Positions 16,394 through 24,864 of a stretch of DNA of 64,000 nt are shown here, piece by piece. The stretch covers positions 4,940,501 to 5,004,500 of the forward strand of contig NZ_CP066801.1 in the NCBI RefSeq assembly GCF_016598575.1. The letters run 5' to 3'. Numbering within the stretch: the first letter of the stretch is position 1; the number at the start of each line of letters is the position of its first letter. This DNA comes from Streptomyces sp. HSG2 (GTDB lineage: Bacteria > Actinomycetota > Actinomycetes > Streptomycetales > Streptomycetaceae). Below the pieces are notes generated by a model. The model searched no databases. It was not told the origin of the DNA and was given only the letters and a program-made list of their open reading frames with translations. A program made the position numbers and the translations under genes.

Positions 16394-16412
16394 AGGACGC
16401 CGACGCGCGGCC

Positions 16413-17999
16413 TCACCGCTCCCGGTCGAGGCCCGCGGCGAGGACGGAGCGGGCGGCCTCCAGCGCGTCGGCCCGGTCGGCGGAGACCAGCCCGATCCTG
16501 CTGCGCCGATCGAGCAGGTCGTCCGTGTCCAGGGCGCCCTCGTGCAGGACACCCCAGAGCAGTTCGGCCCCGGTCACGGGATGCCCCGGGATCACCGGGT
16601 CCGCCAGCGCGGGGTCCCGCGAGGCCAGGTCCCGCACCGCCGGCGCCTCGGTTCCGTAGCGGCGCACCAGTCCGCGCGGGGCCCGCGTCGCCGCCAGTCG
16701 CCCCTGGTCGGCGGCGCCGACCAGGGGGAGGGAGCGGGTGGGCGAGGCGCCGGCCGGCAGGCCGCCGGCGGCCACGGCGGCGTCGACGGCGTCCTCCGCC
16801 ATCCGCCGATAGGTGGTGATCTTCCCGCCCACCACCGTGACGACGCCCTCGGGCGAGGTGAGCACGGCGTGACGACGCGAGAGGTCGGCCGTACGCCGGG
16901 CGTCGGGCGGCCCCCCTCCCTCGGCGGTCTCCAGCAGCGGTCGCAGCCCGGCGAAGGCGCCCACGACGTCGGCGCGCCGCACGGGCGTGTCCAGGACCGA
17001 CCCGAGGACGTCGAGGAGGAACCCGATGTCGCTCTCGGGCGCCTCGGGGACGTCTGGCACCCGACCGTCGACCGGTTCGTCGGTGAGGCCCACGTAGACC
17101 CGTCCGTCTCCCTGTGGCAGGACCAACGCGAAGCGGTCGGACTCGCCGGGGACCGGGATGTGCAGACCGGCGGGGAGTGGGCCGAGCCGGGCGGAACGCA
17201 GGACGAGGTGCGTGCCCCGGGAGGGCCGGAGACGGAGGCCCTCCACCAACTCGCCCGCCCACACTCCGGCGGCGTTGATCACCGTGCGGGCACGGATCTC
17301 CCCCTCCTCGCCGGTCCGTTCGTCGCGGATCAGCGCGGCGCGGTCGGACAATTCCAGGACTCGGGTCCGGGTGAGCACCCTGGCCCCGCGCGCGGCGGCG
17401 GTCCGCGCCAGGGCGACGACCAGGCGGGCGTCGTCGGTGAGCCGTCCGTCCCAGGAGAGCAGACCGCCGCGCAGCCCCGGGCGACGCAGCGCGGGCGCCA
17501 GCCGGAGGGTCCGGTCGGCGGACAGTCGGCGGGGGCTGGGCAGGGTGGTGCGTGCCGTTCCGGCGGTCAGCCGCAGGGCGTCCCCGGCCTTCAGGCCGGC
17601 TCGGGTGACCGCGGCCCGGCCTCGGGAGACGAGAGGGGTCAGCGGCAGGACGAACGGCTGTGCGCGGACCAGGTGCGGCGCGGTGCGTTCCATCAGGACG
17701 CCGCGTTCGACCGCGCTCTCGCGGGCCACGTCGAGCTGTCCGGAGGCGAGGTAGCGCAGGCCGCCGTGGATCAGCTTGGAACTCCAACGGGAGGTGCCGA
17801 ACGCCAGATCGTGGGCGTCCACCGCCACCACGTCGAGTCCGCGTGCGGCGGCGTCGAGCGCCGCCCCGGCGCCTGTCGCCCCGAGCCCGACGACCAGGAC
17901 GTCGACCGTCCGGCCGTCGGTCGCCTCGCGCAGCTCCCGGGTGCGCCGCGCCGCGGACAGCGAGGACCCGGTGAGAGGGGAGGGGGCCGGCGGGGTCAC
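16413..17999 (-). CDS. glpD: Glycerol-3-phosphate dehydrogenase, FAD-dependent (GlpD)
   Basis: The 528-residue protein oxidises sn-glycerol 3-phosphate to dihydroxyacetone phosphate at the membrane and feeds electrons to quinone. The dinucleotide motif VLVVGLGATGAGAALDAAAR is near residues 35-54, followed by FGTSRWSSKLIHGGLRYL, the FAD/substrate signature of GlpD. TVVGGKITTYRRMAEDAVDA near residue 395 and the C-terminal DAO domain fit the family. GTG 17999 overlaps the TetR stop as GTGA, so the regulator and glpD are translationally coupled. A divergent ether-lipid-synthase-like gene suggests the product may feed glycerolipid synthesis as well as glycerol use. Confidence 0.93.
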   Translation of the reverse strand: MTPPAPSPLTGSSLSAARRTRELREATDGRTVDVLVVGLGATGAGAALDAAARGLDVVAVDAHDLAFGTSRWSSKLIHGGLRYLASGQLDVARESAVERGVLMERTAPHLVRAQPFVLPLTPLVSRGRAAVTRAGLKAGDALRLTAGTARTTLPSPRRLSADRTLRLAPALRRPGLRGGLLSWDGRLTDDARLVVALARTAAARGARVLTRTRVLELSDRAALIRDERTGEEGEIRARTVINAAGVWAGELVEGLRLRPSRGTHLVLRSARLGPLPAGLHIPVPGESDRFALVLPQGDGRVYVGLTDEPVDGRVPDVPEAPESDIGFLLDVLGSVLDTPVRRADVVGAFAGLRPLLETAEGGGPPDARRTADLSRRHAVLTSPEGVVTVVGGKITTYRRMAEDAVDAAVAAGGLPAGASPTRSLPLVGAADQGRLAATRAPRGLVRRYGTEAPAVRDLASRDPALADPVIPGHPVTGAELLWGVLHEGALDTDDLLDRRSRIGLVSADRADALEAARSVLAAGLDRER

Positions 18000-18610
18000 C
18001 GGGCCAGTGTCCTCTCCAGAAGGAGGCGCAGTTCGCCGAGGAGCGCCGGGGTGTTCAGCTCCGGATCGCCCTCGTCGGCCATGGTGCGCAGGGACAGCGC
18101 GAAGGACTGGACGACGAGCAGCAGAGCCCGTCCCTGGCGGAGGGGGTGGCCCGGGCGCACCGAGCCGTCGGCGTGGCCCTGGCGCAGCGACTCGGCGAGC
18201 AGCTCCAGGAGCGCCTCCTGGCTCGCTCCCCGCCGGTCCAGCACATAGGGCAGCAACAGCTCCGGGTCGACGTCGACGATCTTGCGGAAGAGCGGATGGG
18301 CGCGGAACGCCTGAACGCCCGCCACCAGCCCCTCGACCAGCCGGGCGCGCGCGTCGGTGCCGGGGCGGGGGGTGGGCATCGCGTCCGTCGCCACGGCGAT
18401 CCATTCCCTTGTCATCAGGTCGCCGACCAGGGAACGCACGTCCGGTCGCCGTCGGTAGAGCGTCATCCGGGACACCCCGGCCCGGCGTGCCACGTCGGTC
18501 ATGGTCGTGCGCCGGACACCCACGGCCAGGACGCAGTCGCGCACGGCGTCGAGGACCGCGTCGTCGTCGGTGGTGCGGGGCCCCGGATGGTTGTGACGAA
18601 TAGGCGCCAT
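17996..18610 (-). CDS. TetR-family transcriptional regulator
   Basis: The 204-residue protein has an N-terminal helix-turn-helix (TTMTDVARRAGVSRMTLYRR, about residues 36-55) and a C-terminal all-helical ligand domain. It is upstream of and coupled to glpD, and divergent from an alkylglycerone-phosphate-synthase-like gene, so it most likely controls both. No ribosome site precedes the ATG at 18610; instead a TACACT -10-like hexamer ends seven bases before it, which suggests a leaderless transcript. An imperfect dyad overlaps that hexamer and is a natural autorepression site. Confidence 0.88.
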   Translation of the reverse strand: MAPIRHNHPGPRTTDDDAVLDAVRDCVLAVGVRRTTMTDVARRAGVSRMTLYRRRPDVRSLVGDLMTREWIAVATDAMPTPRPGTDARARLVEGLVAGVQAFRAHPLFRKIVDVDPELLLPYVLDRRGASQEALLELLAESLRQGHADGSVRPGHPLRQGRALLLVVQSFALSLRTMADEGDPELNTPALLGELRLLLERTLAR

Positions 18611-18625
18611 GTGTCACAGTGTAAC
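18611..18625 (-). promoter_or_regulatory. Leaderless promoter and operator of the tetR-glpD pair
   Basis: On the minus strand GTTACACTGTGACAC runs straight into the ATG. TACACT (18617-18622) is placed seven bases before the start codon, as in leaderless Streptomyces promoters. The dyad GTCACA-G-TGTAAC (18613-18625, five of six pairs matching) overlaps it and has the look of a TetR operator. Confidence 0.5.
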
Positions 18626-18686
18626 GTCCGAGTCCGGGGCGCGCGCCACGGCACACCCGTCGAACCGACCGATGAGGACGGCAGGC

Positions 18687-20336
18687 ATGGACATGCTGTG
18701 GAACGGCTGGGGGGACCCGGCCCGAGCGACCTCGCTCCCGGACACCGTGGCCGACCTGCTGCGGCAAGGGCTCGGCGTCGAGTGCCCCGCCTCGACCCCC
18801 CTTTCCCAGGAGGAGACCCGGGTCGCCGAACCCCGCCTTCCCGAGGCCGCTCACAGCGCCCTCCTGGCCGCCGTCGGCGGCCGGACGGACGCGGTGCGCC
18901 TCGACCCCGAGTCACGGATCCGGCACACCCGCGGGAAGTCCACCACCGACCTGCTGCGGATGCGGGCCGGGGACACCTCCGAGGCGCCGGAGGCCGTGAT
19001 CCTCCCGGACGACCACGCCGAGGTCCTCGCCGTGCTGCGCGCTCTCGTCGAACACGGCCTGCCGCTGGTCCCGTTCGGAGGGGGCACCTCCGTCGTCGGC
19101 GGACTCGCCCCCGGCGCGAGGGCCCCGTTCGTCTCCCTGGACCTGCGCCGACTCGACCGGCTGGTCGAACTCGATCCGCTCTCCCGCACCGCCACTCTCC
19201 AGGCGGGTCTGCGCGCCCCTCACGCGGAGGCGCTGCTGGCCGAGCACGGCTTCACCCTGGGCCACTTCCCCCAGTCCTTCGAGTGGGCGACCATCGGCGG
19301 ATTCGCGGCGACACGGTCCAGCGGACAGGCCTCCGCCGGTCACGGTCGCTTCGACGACATGGTGCTCGGGCTCACCGTCGCCACGCCCGAGGGCACCCTC
19401 GAAACGGGCCGCGCGCCGCGCTCGGCCGCCGGGCCCGACCTGCGTCAACTCCTGCTCGGCTCCGAAGGCGCCTTCGGCGTGATCACCTCGGTGACCGTCC
19501 GCGTCCGCCCCCTCCCCCAGACCCGCCGCTACGAGGCCTGGCGCTTCGCCTCCTTCGCCGAGGGCACCACCGCGCTGCGCCGACTGGCCCAGGACGGACC
19601 GCTCCCCACCGTCCTCAGGCTCTCCGACGAGACCGAGACCCTCGTCGGACCCGCCCGTCCCGGGACCCTCGCCGCGCCGCCCGACGGCGGATGCCTGGCC
19701 GTCGTCGGATTCGAGGGCGCCGAGACCGACACCACCCGTCGCCGTGCCGAGGCCGCCGACGTCCTGGCCGCCCACGGAGGCACCTTCGCCGGGACCGAAC
19801 CGGGAGAAGGCTGGGCCGCCGGCCGGTACGAAGCGCCCTACCTGCGCGACGCCCTCCTCGACGCCGGTGCCCTGGCCGAGACCCTGGAGACCGCCACGTT
19901 CTGGTCGCGCCTCCCGGGGCTGTACGCGGCCGTCCGCGACGCCCTCGTCCGGGCCCTCGACGAGGCCGGCACCCCACCACTGGTCATGTGCCACATCTCG
20001 CACGTCTACGAGAACGGTGCCTCGCTGTACTTCACGGTCGTCTGCGGTCGGGGAGAGGACCCGCCGGAGCACTGGCGGAGAGCCAAACACGCGGCCAACG
20101 ACGCCATCCTGGCCGCCGGCGGGACCATCTCCCACCACCACGGCATCGGCACCGACCACCGCGACTGGTACGCCCGCGAGATCGGGCCGCTCGGCGTCGA
20201 GGCCCTGCGCGCCGTCAAACGACGCCTCGACCCGAACGGCGTGCTCGCCCCCGGGGTGCTGCTGCCCGAGGGCCCGCCCCAGCGCGCCTGGGCTCCACCG
20301 GTACCCGGCCACCGGCCCTCGCCCCCGCACGCCTAG
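18687..20336 (+). CDS. FAD-binding oxidase of the alkylglycerone-phosphate synthase (ether-lipid) type
   Basis: The 549-residue protein has the PCMH-type FAD domain (VILPDDHAEVLAVLRALVEH; PFGGGTSVVGG at about 130-139). It also has the segment characteristic of AGPS, GHFPQSFEWATIGGFAATRS at about 192-211, matching human AGPS (P-S-E-x-S-T-x-G-G-W-x-x-T-R-x-S-G) far better than glycolate oxidase. The active-site His cluster HHHGIG occurs near 482-487. AGPS swaps the acyl chain of acyl-DHAP for a fatty alcohol. ATG 18687 follows a GAGGA site and gives an N-terminus MDMLWNGWGDP that also resembles family members (W-N-G-W-G). A diacylglycerol kinase follows and glpD is divergent, consistent with glycero-ether lipid metabolism. 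Confidence 0.8.
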   Translation: MDMLWNGWGDPARATSLPDTVADLLRQGLGVECPASTPLSQEETRVAEPRLPEAAHSALLAAVGGRTDAVRLDPESRIRHTRGKSTTDLLRMRAGDTSEAPEAVILPDDHAEVLAVLRALVEHGLPLVPFGGGTSVVGGLAPGARAPFVSLDLRRLDRLVELDPLSRTATLQAGLRAPHAEALLAEHGFTLGHFPQSFEWATIGGFAATRSSGQASAGHGRFDDMVLGLTVATPEGTLETGRAPRSAAGPDLRQLLLGSEGAFGVITSVTVRVRPLPQTRRYEAWRFASFAEGTTALRRLAQDGPLPTVLRLSDETETLVGPARPGTLAAPPDGGCLAVVGFEGAETDTTRRRAEAADVLAAHGGTFAGTEPGEGWAAGRYEAPYLRDALLDAGALAETLETATFWSRLPGLYAAVRDALVRALDEAGTPPLVMCHISHVYENGASLYFTVVCGRGEDPPEHWRRAKHAANDAILAAGGTISHHHGIGTDHRDWYAREIGPLGVEALRAVKRRLDPNGVLAPGVLLPEGPPQRAWAPPVPGHRPSPPHA

Positions 20337-20376
20337 GCTCCACCCGTACCCGGCCGCCGGCCGCCTGTCCCCCCGG
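20287..20376 (+). repeat. Imperfect 45-bp tandem duplication across the AGPS-like stop codon
   Basis: The 31 bases at 20287-20317 recur at 20332-20362 with three mismatches, at an offset of 45 bases. In the first copy the reading frame passes TGG (Trp); in the second the same position is TAG, the stop codon. The last 14 bases of each unit have diverged. Confidence 0.65.
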
Positions 20377-20447
20377 GCGGGACAGCGCCCGTCCAGCCAC
20401 CGGCACGGCACGACCGTCCGGTACGACCCAAGCCCGGAGGCACCGCG

Positions 20448-21347
20448 ATGCGACAGTTCACGGCGCTCGTCAACCCGACCGCCGGCCGTTCCTCCGGAGC
20501 CGAAGTCCTCCTGCGCGTCGCCCGACCGCTGCGGGACGCGGGCGCCGGGCTGGAGACCGAGTACAGCCGAGACCTCGAACACGCCCGGGCGCTGGCCCGA
20601 CGGGCCGGAGAACGCGGCCGAGTCGTCCTCGCCGTCGGGGGCGACGGCATGGCCGGAGCGGTCGGCGGCGCGCTCAGCGGCACCGCGACGCCGCTCGGCC
20701 TCGTCCCGGCGGGACGAGGAAACGACTTCGCCCGCGCTCTGGCCCTGCCCACCGACACCCACGACCTCGCACGCCTCCTGCTGGAGGGCGCTCCCCGCGC
20801 GGTGGACACCGTGGAGGTCGTCGCCGCCGGCAACGACCGCGCCGTGGTCCTCGGGAGCGTCTACGCCGGCGTCGACGCCCTGGCGAACCGCCACGCCAAC
20901 CGTTCCCGTGTCCTGCGCGGCGCCACGGCCTACGCCGTCGGAGCCATGCGCGCCGTCGCCCGTCGGCGCCCGACCCGCTACCGGGTCACCGTCGACGGCC
21001 GGGAGCACACCTTCGCCGGGTACACCGTCGTCGCCGCCAACTCCGGCTACTACGGGGCGGGGCGACTCGTCGCCCCGGGCGCCGCCGTCGACGACGGCCT
21101 GCTGGACGTCGTGATGATCCACGACATGCCACGCCGGTCGTTCTTCGCCGTCCTGCGCGAACTGGAGACCGGTGCTCACACGCGCCGCCCCCAAGTGCGC
21201 GTGGTCCGCGGCACGGAGGTCCGGATCGAGTCCGACCGGCCGGTGCCCTACGGGGCGGACGGCGAGGTCGACTCCTCCCTCCCGGTCACCCTCCGGGTCC
21301 TCCCCTCCGCCTTGCGCGTCCTGTGCCCGAACAGGCGGCGTCCGTGA
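20448..21347 (+). CDS. Diacylglycerol/lipid kinase (DgkB/YegS family)
   Basis: This 299-residue protein has the lipid-kinase fold. The N-terminus FTALVNPTAGRSSGAEVLLR begins the nucleotide-binding domain. GGDGMAG near 63-69 and PLGLVPAGRGNDFARALALP near 83-102 are the ATP-binding and catalytic signatures. C-terminal strands include DGLLDVVMIHDMPR and the G-A-D-G-E motif. It would phosphorylate diacylglycerol or a related lipid. ATG 20448 follows GGAGGCACCGCG. It lies 110 bases after the AGPS-like gene on the same strand and may share its transcript. Confidence 0.88.
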   Translation: MRQFTALVNPTAGRSSGAEVLLRVARPLRDAGAGLETEYSRDLEHARALARRAGERGRVVLAVGGDGMAGAVGGALSGTATPLGLVPAGRGNDFARALALPTDTHDLARLLLEGAPRAVDTVEVVAAGNDRAVVLGSVYAGVDALANRHANRSRVLRGATAYAVGAMRAVARRRPTRYRVTVDGREHTFAGYTVVAANSGYYGAGRLVAPGAAVDDGLLDVVMIHDMPRRSFFAVLRELETGAHTRRPQVRVVRGTEVRIESDRPVPYGADGEVDSSLPVTLRVLPSALRVLCPNRRRP

Positions 21348-21357
21348 GCGTCGAGCC

Positions 21358-21388
21358 CGGTCCGACCGGCGCCGCGACGGTCGGACCG
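21358..21388. terminator. Hairpin between the lipid kinase and methyltransferase genes
   Basis: CGGTCCGACC (21358-21367) pairs with GGTCGGACCG (21379-21388) around an 11-base loop, between two convergent stops. Confidence 0.65.
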
Positions 21389-21396
21389 CGCCGCCG

Positions 21397-22047
21397 TCAC
21401 ACCGGCCTCCGCGCGCCTCGCCGACAGTGCAGGAACAGCTGAGGCTCCGGCTCGGCGAAGGGACCCGCCGGTGTGAACACCGTCTCCAGCCGCTCCAGGA
21501 CCCGCAGCCCCACGTCCTCCGCGAGGGCGACGCACCCCCGGGCGGAGAAACCGCAGACGCGCACCGGATGCCCCATGAAGACGTGCTCGACGTCCTCGCC
21601 GTCGACCGGCACGGTGGCCCACACCAGGAGCCCCGACGGCGACAGGGAGCCCGCCAACCGCCCCATCAGGTCGATCTGTTCCCGTCGCCTCACCTGCGAC
21701 AGGGAGAAGTACACGCAGACCGCGTCGTACGCCCCCTCGGCCGGCGACACGTCTCGGACGTCCGCGCACCGGAACACCGCGTCCGGCACCGCTCGTGTGG
21801 CCGGCTCCACCATCACCGGCGACACGTCGACCCCCACGACGAGGTGCCCCGCGTCGGCGAGAGCGCGTGCCGTCGGCCGCCCCGTCCCACATCCCACGTC
21901 GAGTACCCGGCTCCGCGGAGCGAGCCGGGCCGTCAGCCACTCCACGGACCGGCGGTGCGTCGGCGAACTCCCGTACGCCTCCTCGTACGCGACGCCCAGC
22001 GCGTCGAACACCTCCCTGGCCGCCCGCGGCCGTTGCCCGTCGGTCAC
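21397..22047 (-). CDS. SAM-dependent class I methyltransferase
   Basis: The 216-residue protein has motif I RVLDVGCGTGRPTARALADA (about 50-69), then a VVGVDVSPVMVEPA second strand with its acidic residue, and the FRCADVRDV and YDAVCVYFSLS segments of the Methyltransf_11/25 fold. The substrate is unknown. The open frame extends to 22122, but GTG 22047 has GGGGAGG five bases upstream. The N-terminal AREVFDALGVAYEEAYGSSP is typical of small-molecule methyltransferases. The gene is monocistronic, and converges with the lipid kinase. Confidence 0.85.
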   Translation of the reverse strand: MTDGQRPRAAREVFDALGVAYEEAYGSSPTHRRSVEWLTARLAPRSRVLDVGCGTGRPTARALADAGHLVVGVDVSPVMVEPATRAVPDAVFRCADVRDVSPAEGAYDAVCVYFSLSQVRRREQIDLMGRLAGSLSPSGLLVWATVPVDGEDVEHVFMGHPVRVCGFSARGCVALAEDVGLRVLERLETVFTPAGPFAEPEPQLFLHCRRGARRPV

Positions 22048-22502
22048 ACCTGCCTCCCCGCGTGGTCGTGGTGGCCGCATGTTCGCACCCGCCTCGCCCC
22101 GCACCAGGCGTCGGCGCGCCATCGCCGCTCGTCGTCCGTCCGCCCACCACCCCTCCCGTGTCCATCGCCGTCCAACGGAGCCTTCGGGACGCCGTGCGGG
22201 GCTCCGCGCCCGAGGCCGGTCGACGGGAAGGCGCGGCCACCGGGCCGGGACGCTGACCTTCGGTCAGCGGAGGGTCACCGAACCGGAAGCGGGCGAGGCC
22301 CGCCTCCTCCCGATGTGGACATCCGCGGCCCTCACCGTGCGGCGCGGACCCCCGCCGTCGCGCCGTCCCGGACAGGGAGGAAGTCGGGAGATCCCGGGGA
22401 GATCTCGTCGAATCGGCGCGAGTGTTGAACATCGGGGGGCCGTGCACCGTAGGAAACACGGGGCACCCCCCCACACCGCACCGCACGACGTAGGAGCACG
22501 CC
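22048..22502. promoter_or_regulatory. Intergenic region with a 19-bp inverted repeat and candidate promoter for the DUF1996 gene
   Basis: The 455-base divergent gap holds a perfect inverted repeat CGCTGACC-TTC-GGTCAGCG (22251-22269), either an operator or a small hairpin. Nearer the DUF1996 gene, TTGAAC (22425-22430) and TAGGAA (22450-22455) are -35/-10 candidates with a wide 19-base spacer. GTAGGAG precedes the TTG start. No gene is apparent here. Confidence 0.4.
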
Positions 22503-24644
22503 TTGGGACAGAACAGGCGCAGACGCCCCACCGGCGCACGACGAGCGACCTCTGCGGCGGTCGCACTCATACTCGGCGGGGGCGGCCTGGTGGCCGTCAA
22601 CGTGTACGCCTCCGCGACCGAACCCGATGCCGAGGGCGCCGTGCCATTGGGCGCTTCCGGGGTGGCCGCGACAGTCGACTGTCCGGACCTGGGAACCCGC
22701 CTCACCTCGGTTCCCGAGGAAGCGCGTCCGGAAGTCGACACCAGACTGGCCGAGTTGGACGAGCAGGTCGCCACGGCCTATCGGGAACTTCAACGCGCGG
22801 CGGCGGCTTCGGACGAGGGAGCCCTGGACGAGGAGGCCCTCCTCGGTCCCCTCCGAAAGGAACGCTCCGCGACCATCGAACGGATCACGGCGGCCATCGC
22901 GTCCTCGGGGGAGCGCCCCGAGGGCCTTGACGCCTTCGCCGAGTGCGATCTCCGGCGTACCGAGGTAGCCCCGCGAGAAGGGGCCGAGGAGACGGACGGT
23001 GAGGAGAGCGGGGCCGGCCAGGACCCATCGGAGGAGCCGACCGGCGTCGAGGAGGGCGCCGAGGGTCCGGGCAACGGAGGCCAGGCAGGCAACGGTCCCG
23101 TCGCCGCGGACTACGTCGACATCACCACGGTCGAACCCGACACGCGCGAGCCCCGGCAAGGCCCCGACGCCTCGCGCGGCACCTTCACCACCGACTGCGG
23201 TGTCAACGCGAACGGGCTGTTCAACTCGGACAACATCATCGTGGCTCCGGGGGTCGCCAACGGCGCGCACCACTTCCACGACTACATCGGCAACCAGGAC
23301 AACGACGCGTTCTCCAGTGACGAGGACCTGGCCGCAGCCGAGACGAGTTGTGTCGACCCCGGTGACAAGTCGTCGTACTACTGGCCGGTGTTGCGCCTCC
23401 AGAACGGCACCCGTGAACAGGACGCGGACGCGCCGGGCGGGGGGCTGGAGGGGAACGTCGGCGAGATCGTCACCCCGAAGGAGGTGACGCTCACCTTCGT
23501 CGGCAACCCCACGGGAGAGGTCACGGCGATGCCGCGCCTGTTGCGCATCATCACTGGCGACGCCAAGGCGTTCCTCAACGGGACCGACAACGCCAACGCG
23601 TCGTGGAGCTGCACCGGCTTCGAGGAACGTCAGGTGACGGACCGGTACCCGCTCTGCCCCGAGGGCAGCGACGTCGTCCGCACCTTCGACTTCCAGAGTT
23701 GCTGGGACGGACGGAACATCGACAGCGCCAATCATCGCACGCACGTGGCCTTCACCCGGGAGGACGGATCCTGCCCGGAGGGCTTCCGGCCCATTCCGCA
23801 GCTGGTCCAGCGGGTCGTCTACGACGTTGACGCCCCGAGTCTCGAAGACGGCGGCCGAACCGCTCCGCTGTTCGCCGTTGACTCCTTCCCCGAGCAGTTG
23901 CACAAGCCGGTCACCGACCACGGGGACTTCGTCAACGTCTTCGAGACGGAGTTGATGGAGGAGATGGTCGACTGCATCAACAGTGGCCGGGACTGCGGTG
24001 TGGGCGGCGACGAGCCCGCCCGCGGCGACGACGGCGAGGGCGCCCCGAAGGACGACGCCGACATCCTGGATGCCGCCGACGACCCGAAGCAGGACCCGAA
24101 GCAGGAGCAGGGGCAGGAGCCGGGCCCAGACCCCGAGAGGGGCGGAGCCGAACCCGGCGCGGACGGCGGGGCCTCCGACGTCGACCCCGGAGCGGATCGC
24201 AACCCGCCGGCGGCACGTGACGGGGCCGATGCCGGCGCGGACTCGGAGAGCCCCGAATCCGGCGACGCGGTGGACACCGACGCCCCGGACCGACGTGACC
24301 TCCCCGAAGCCGAAGCCGAAGCCGAAGCCGAAGCCGAAGCCGAAGCCGAAGAGGCCGACGCCGGCTCCGCCCGGGACGAGTCGCCCGCCGGTGGGGAGCC
24401 CGCCGGGGCCGGGAACGAGGACGCCGCCGTGGAGGCGTCCGAAGCGGCCCCGGCACCGGCCGGTGGCGAGGAGCGGGACTCCGCGCTCGAACCACAGGGC
24501 GCCCGTGAGGCCGTCGACGAGCCCATCGGAGGGGGACTGGCCGAGACCGGCTCCGGACTCGGCCTGTGGCCCGGCGCCGTCGGCGGCGTGCTGGTGGCTG
24601 CCGGCGTCGTCCTCCTGCTGCGTACCCGGCGTAGCCACGCGTGA
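22503..24644 (+). CDS. DUF1996 surface protein with LAETG sortase sorting signal
   Basis: The 713-residue protein starts at TTG 22503, seven bases after GTAGGAG. It has a signal-like N-terminus with an Arg-rich n-region and the core TSAAVALILGGGGLVAVNVY (about 17-36), then an acidic helical region. DUF1996 lies at about 230-480, recognised by FTTDCGVNANGLFNSDNIIV and GAHHFHDYIGN. Residues about 500-670 are a disordered D/E/P/A-rich stalk including a pure (EA) repeat. The C-terminus is a textbook sorting signal: LAETG near 680, a hydrophobic span (LWPGAVGGVLVAAGVVLLLR) and an RTRRSHA tail. LAxTG is the target of class E sortases, so the protein is probably wall-anchored with the DUF1996 domain displayed. 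Its activity is unknown. Confidence 0.88.
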   Translation: MGQNRRRRPTGARRATSAAVALILGGGGLVAVNVYASATEPDAEGAVPLGASGVAATVDCPDLGTRLTSVPEEARPEVDTRLAELDEQVATAYRELQRAAAASDEGALDEEALLGPLRKERSATIERITAAIASSGERPEGLDAFAECDLRRTEVAPREGAEETDGEESGAGQDPSEEPTGVEEGAEGPGNGGQAGNGPVAADYVDITTVEPDTREPRQGPDASRGTFTTDCGVNANGLFNSDNIIVAPGVANGAHHFHDYIGNQDNDAFSSDEDLAAAETSCVDPGDKSSYYWPVLRLQNGTREQDADAPGGGLEGNVGEIVTPKEVTLTFVGNPTGEVTAMPRLLRIITGDAKAFLNGTDNANASWSCTGFEERQVTDRYPLCPEGSDVVRTFDFQSCWDGRNIDSANHRTHVAFTREDGSCPEGFRPIPQLVQRVVYDVDAPSLEDGGRTAPLFAVDSFPEQLHKPVTDHGDFVNVFETELMEEMVDCINSGRDCGVGGDEPARGDDGEGAPKDDADILDAADDPKQDPKQEQGQEPGPDPERGGAEPGADGGASDVDPGADRNPPAARDGADAGADSESPESGDAVDTDAPDRRDLPEAEAEAEAEAEAEAEEADAGSARDESPAGGEPAGAGNEDAAVEASEAAPAPAGGEERDSALEPQGAREAVDEPIGGGLAETGSGLGLWPGAVGGVLVAAGVVLLLRTRRSHA
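24306..24347 (+). repeat. GAAGCC hexanucleotide repeat, 7 units
   Basis: Seven uninterrupted GAAGCC units encode Glu-Ala repeats in the stalk of the DUF1996 protein. Slippage by whole units keeps the frame, so stalk length could vary between strains. Confidence 0.85.
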
Positions 24645-24659
24645 TCGGCCGAGGTCCAA

Positions 24660-24698
24660 GGGTCGGCGGACGAGATGTCGTGTCTCGCCCGCCGACCC
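24660..24698 (+). terminator. Terminator of the DUF1996 gene
   Basis: Arms of 16 bases (24660-24675 and 24683-24698) with a single A-C mismatch enclose a 7-base loop, beginning 15 bases after the stop codon. Confidence 0.75.
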
Positions 24699-24864
24699 GG
24701 GCCGCGTCGCGACACCGAGGGTCGCGGACATCGATCTCGCCCGTGACGGGATGTACGGTCGGGCATCGGCCACGGCCGGGCCGGGAGCCCCGACCCCGGC
24801 CGCTGTCGGGTGGGGCGGCCGGGTTCCCGGCCGGTCCGTGGCGCGGACCTGTGCCCTCTGACCC

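Noticed and set aside
18000..18854. Extension of glpD upstream through the TetR gene
   Set aside because: The frame is open by chance; the FAD motif is near residue 35 from GTG 17999, and the GTGA overlap with tetR supports that start.
22251..22269. Inverted repeat as terminator of the methyltransferase gene
   Set aside because: It lies upstream of the minus-strand methyltransferase and upstream of the plus-strand DUF1996 gene, so it ends neither transcript.
24306..24347. GAAGCC repeat as a CRISPR-like or regulatory array
   Set aside because: Units are six bases without spacers and lie in frame within a coding stalk.
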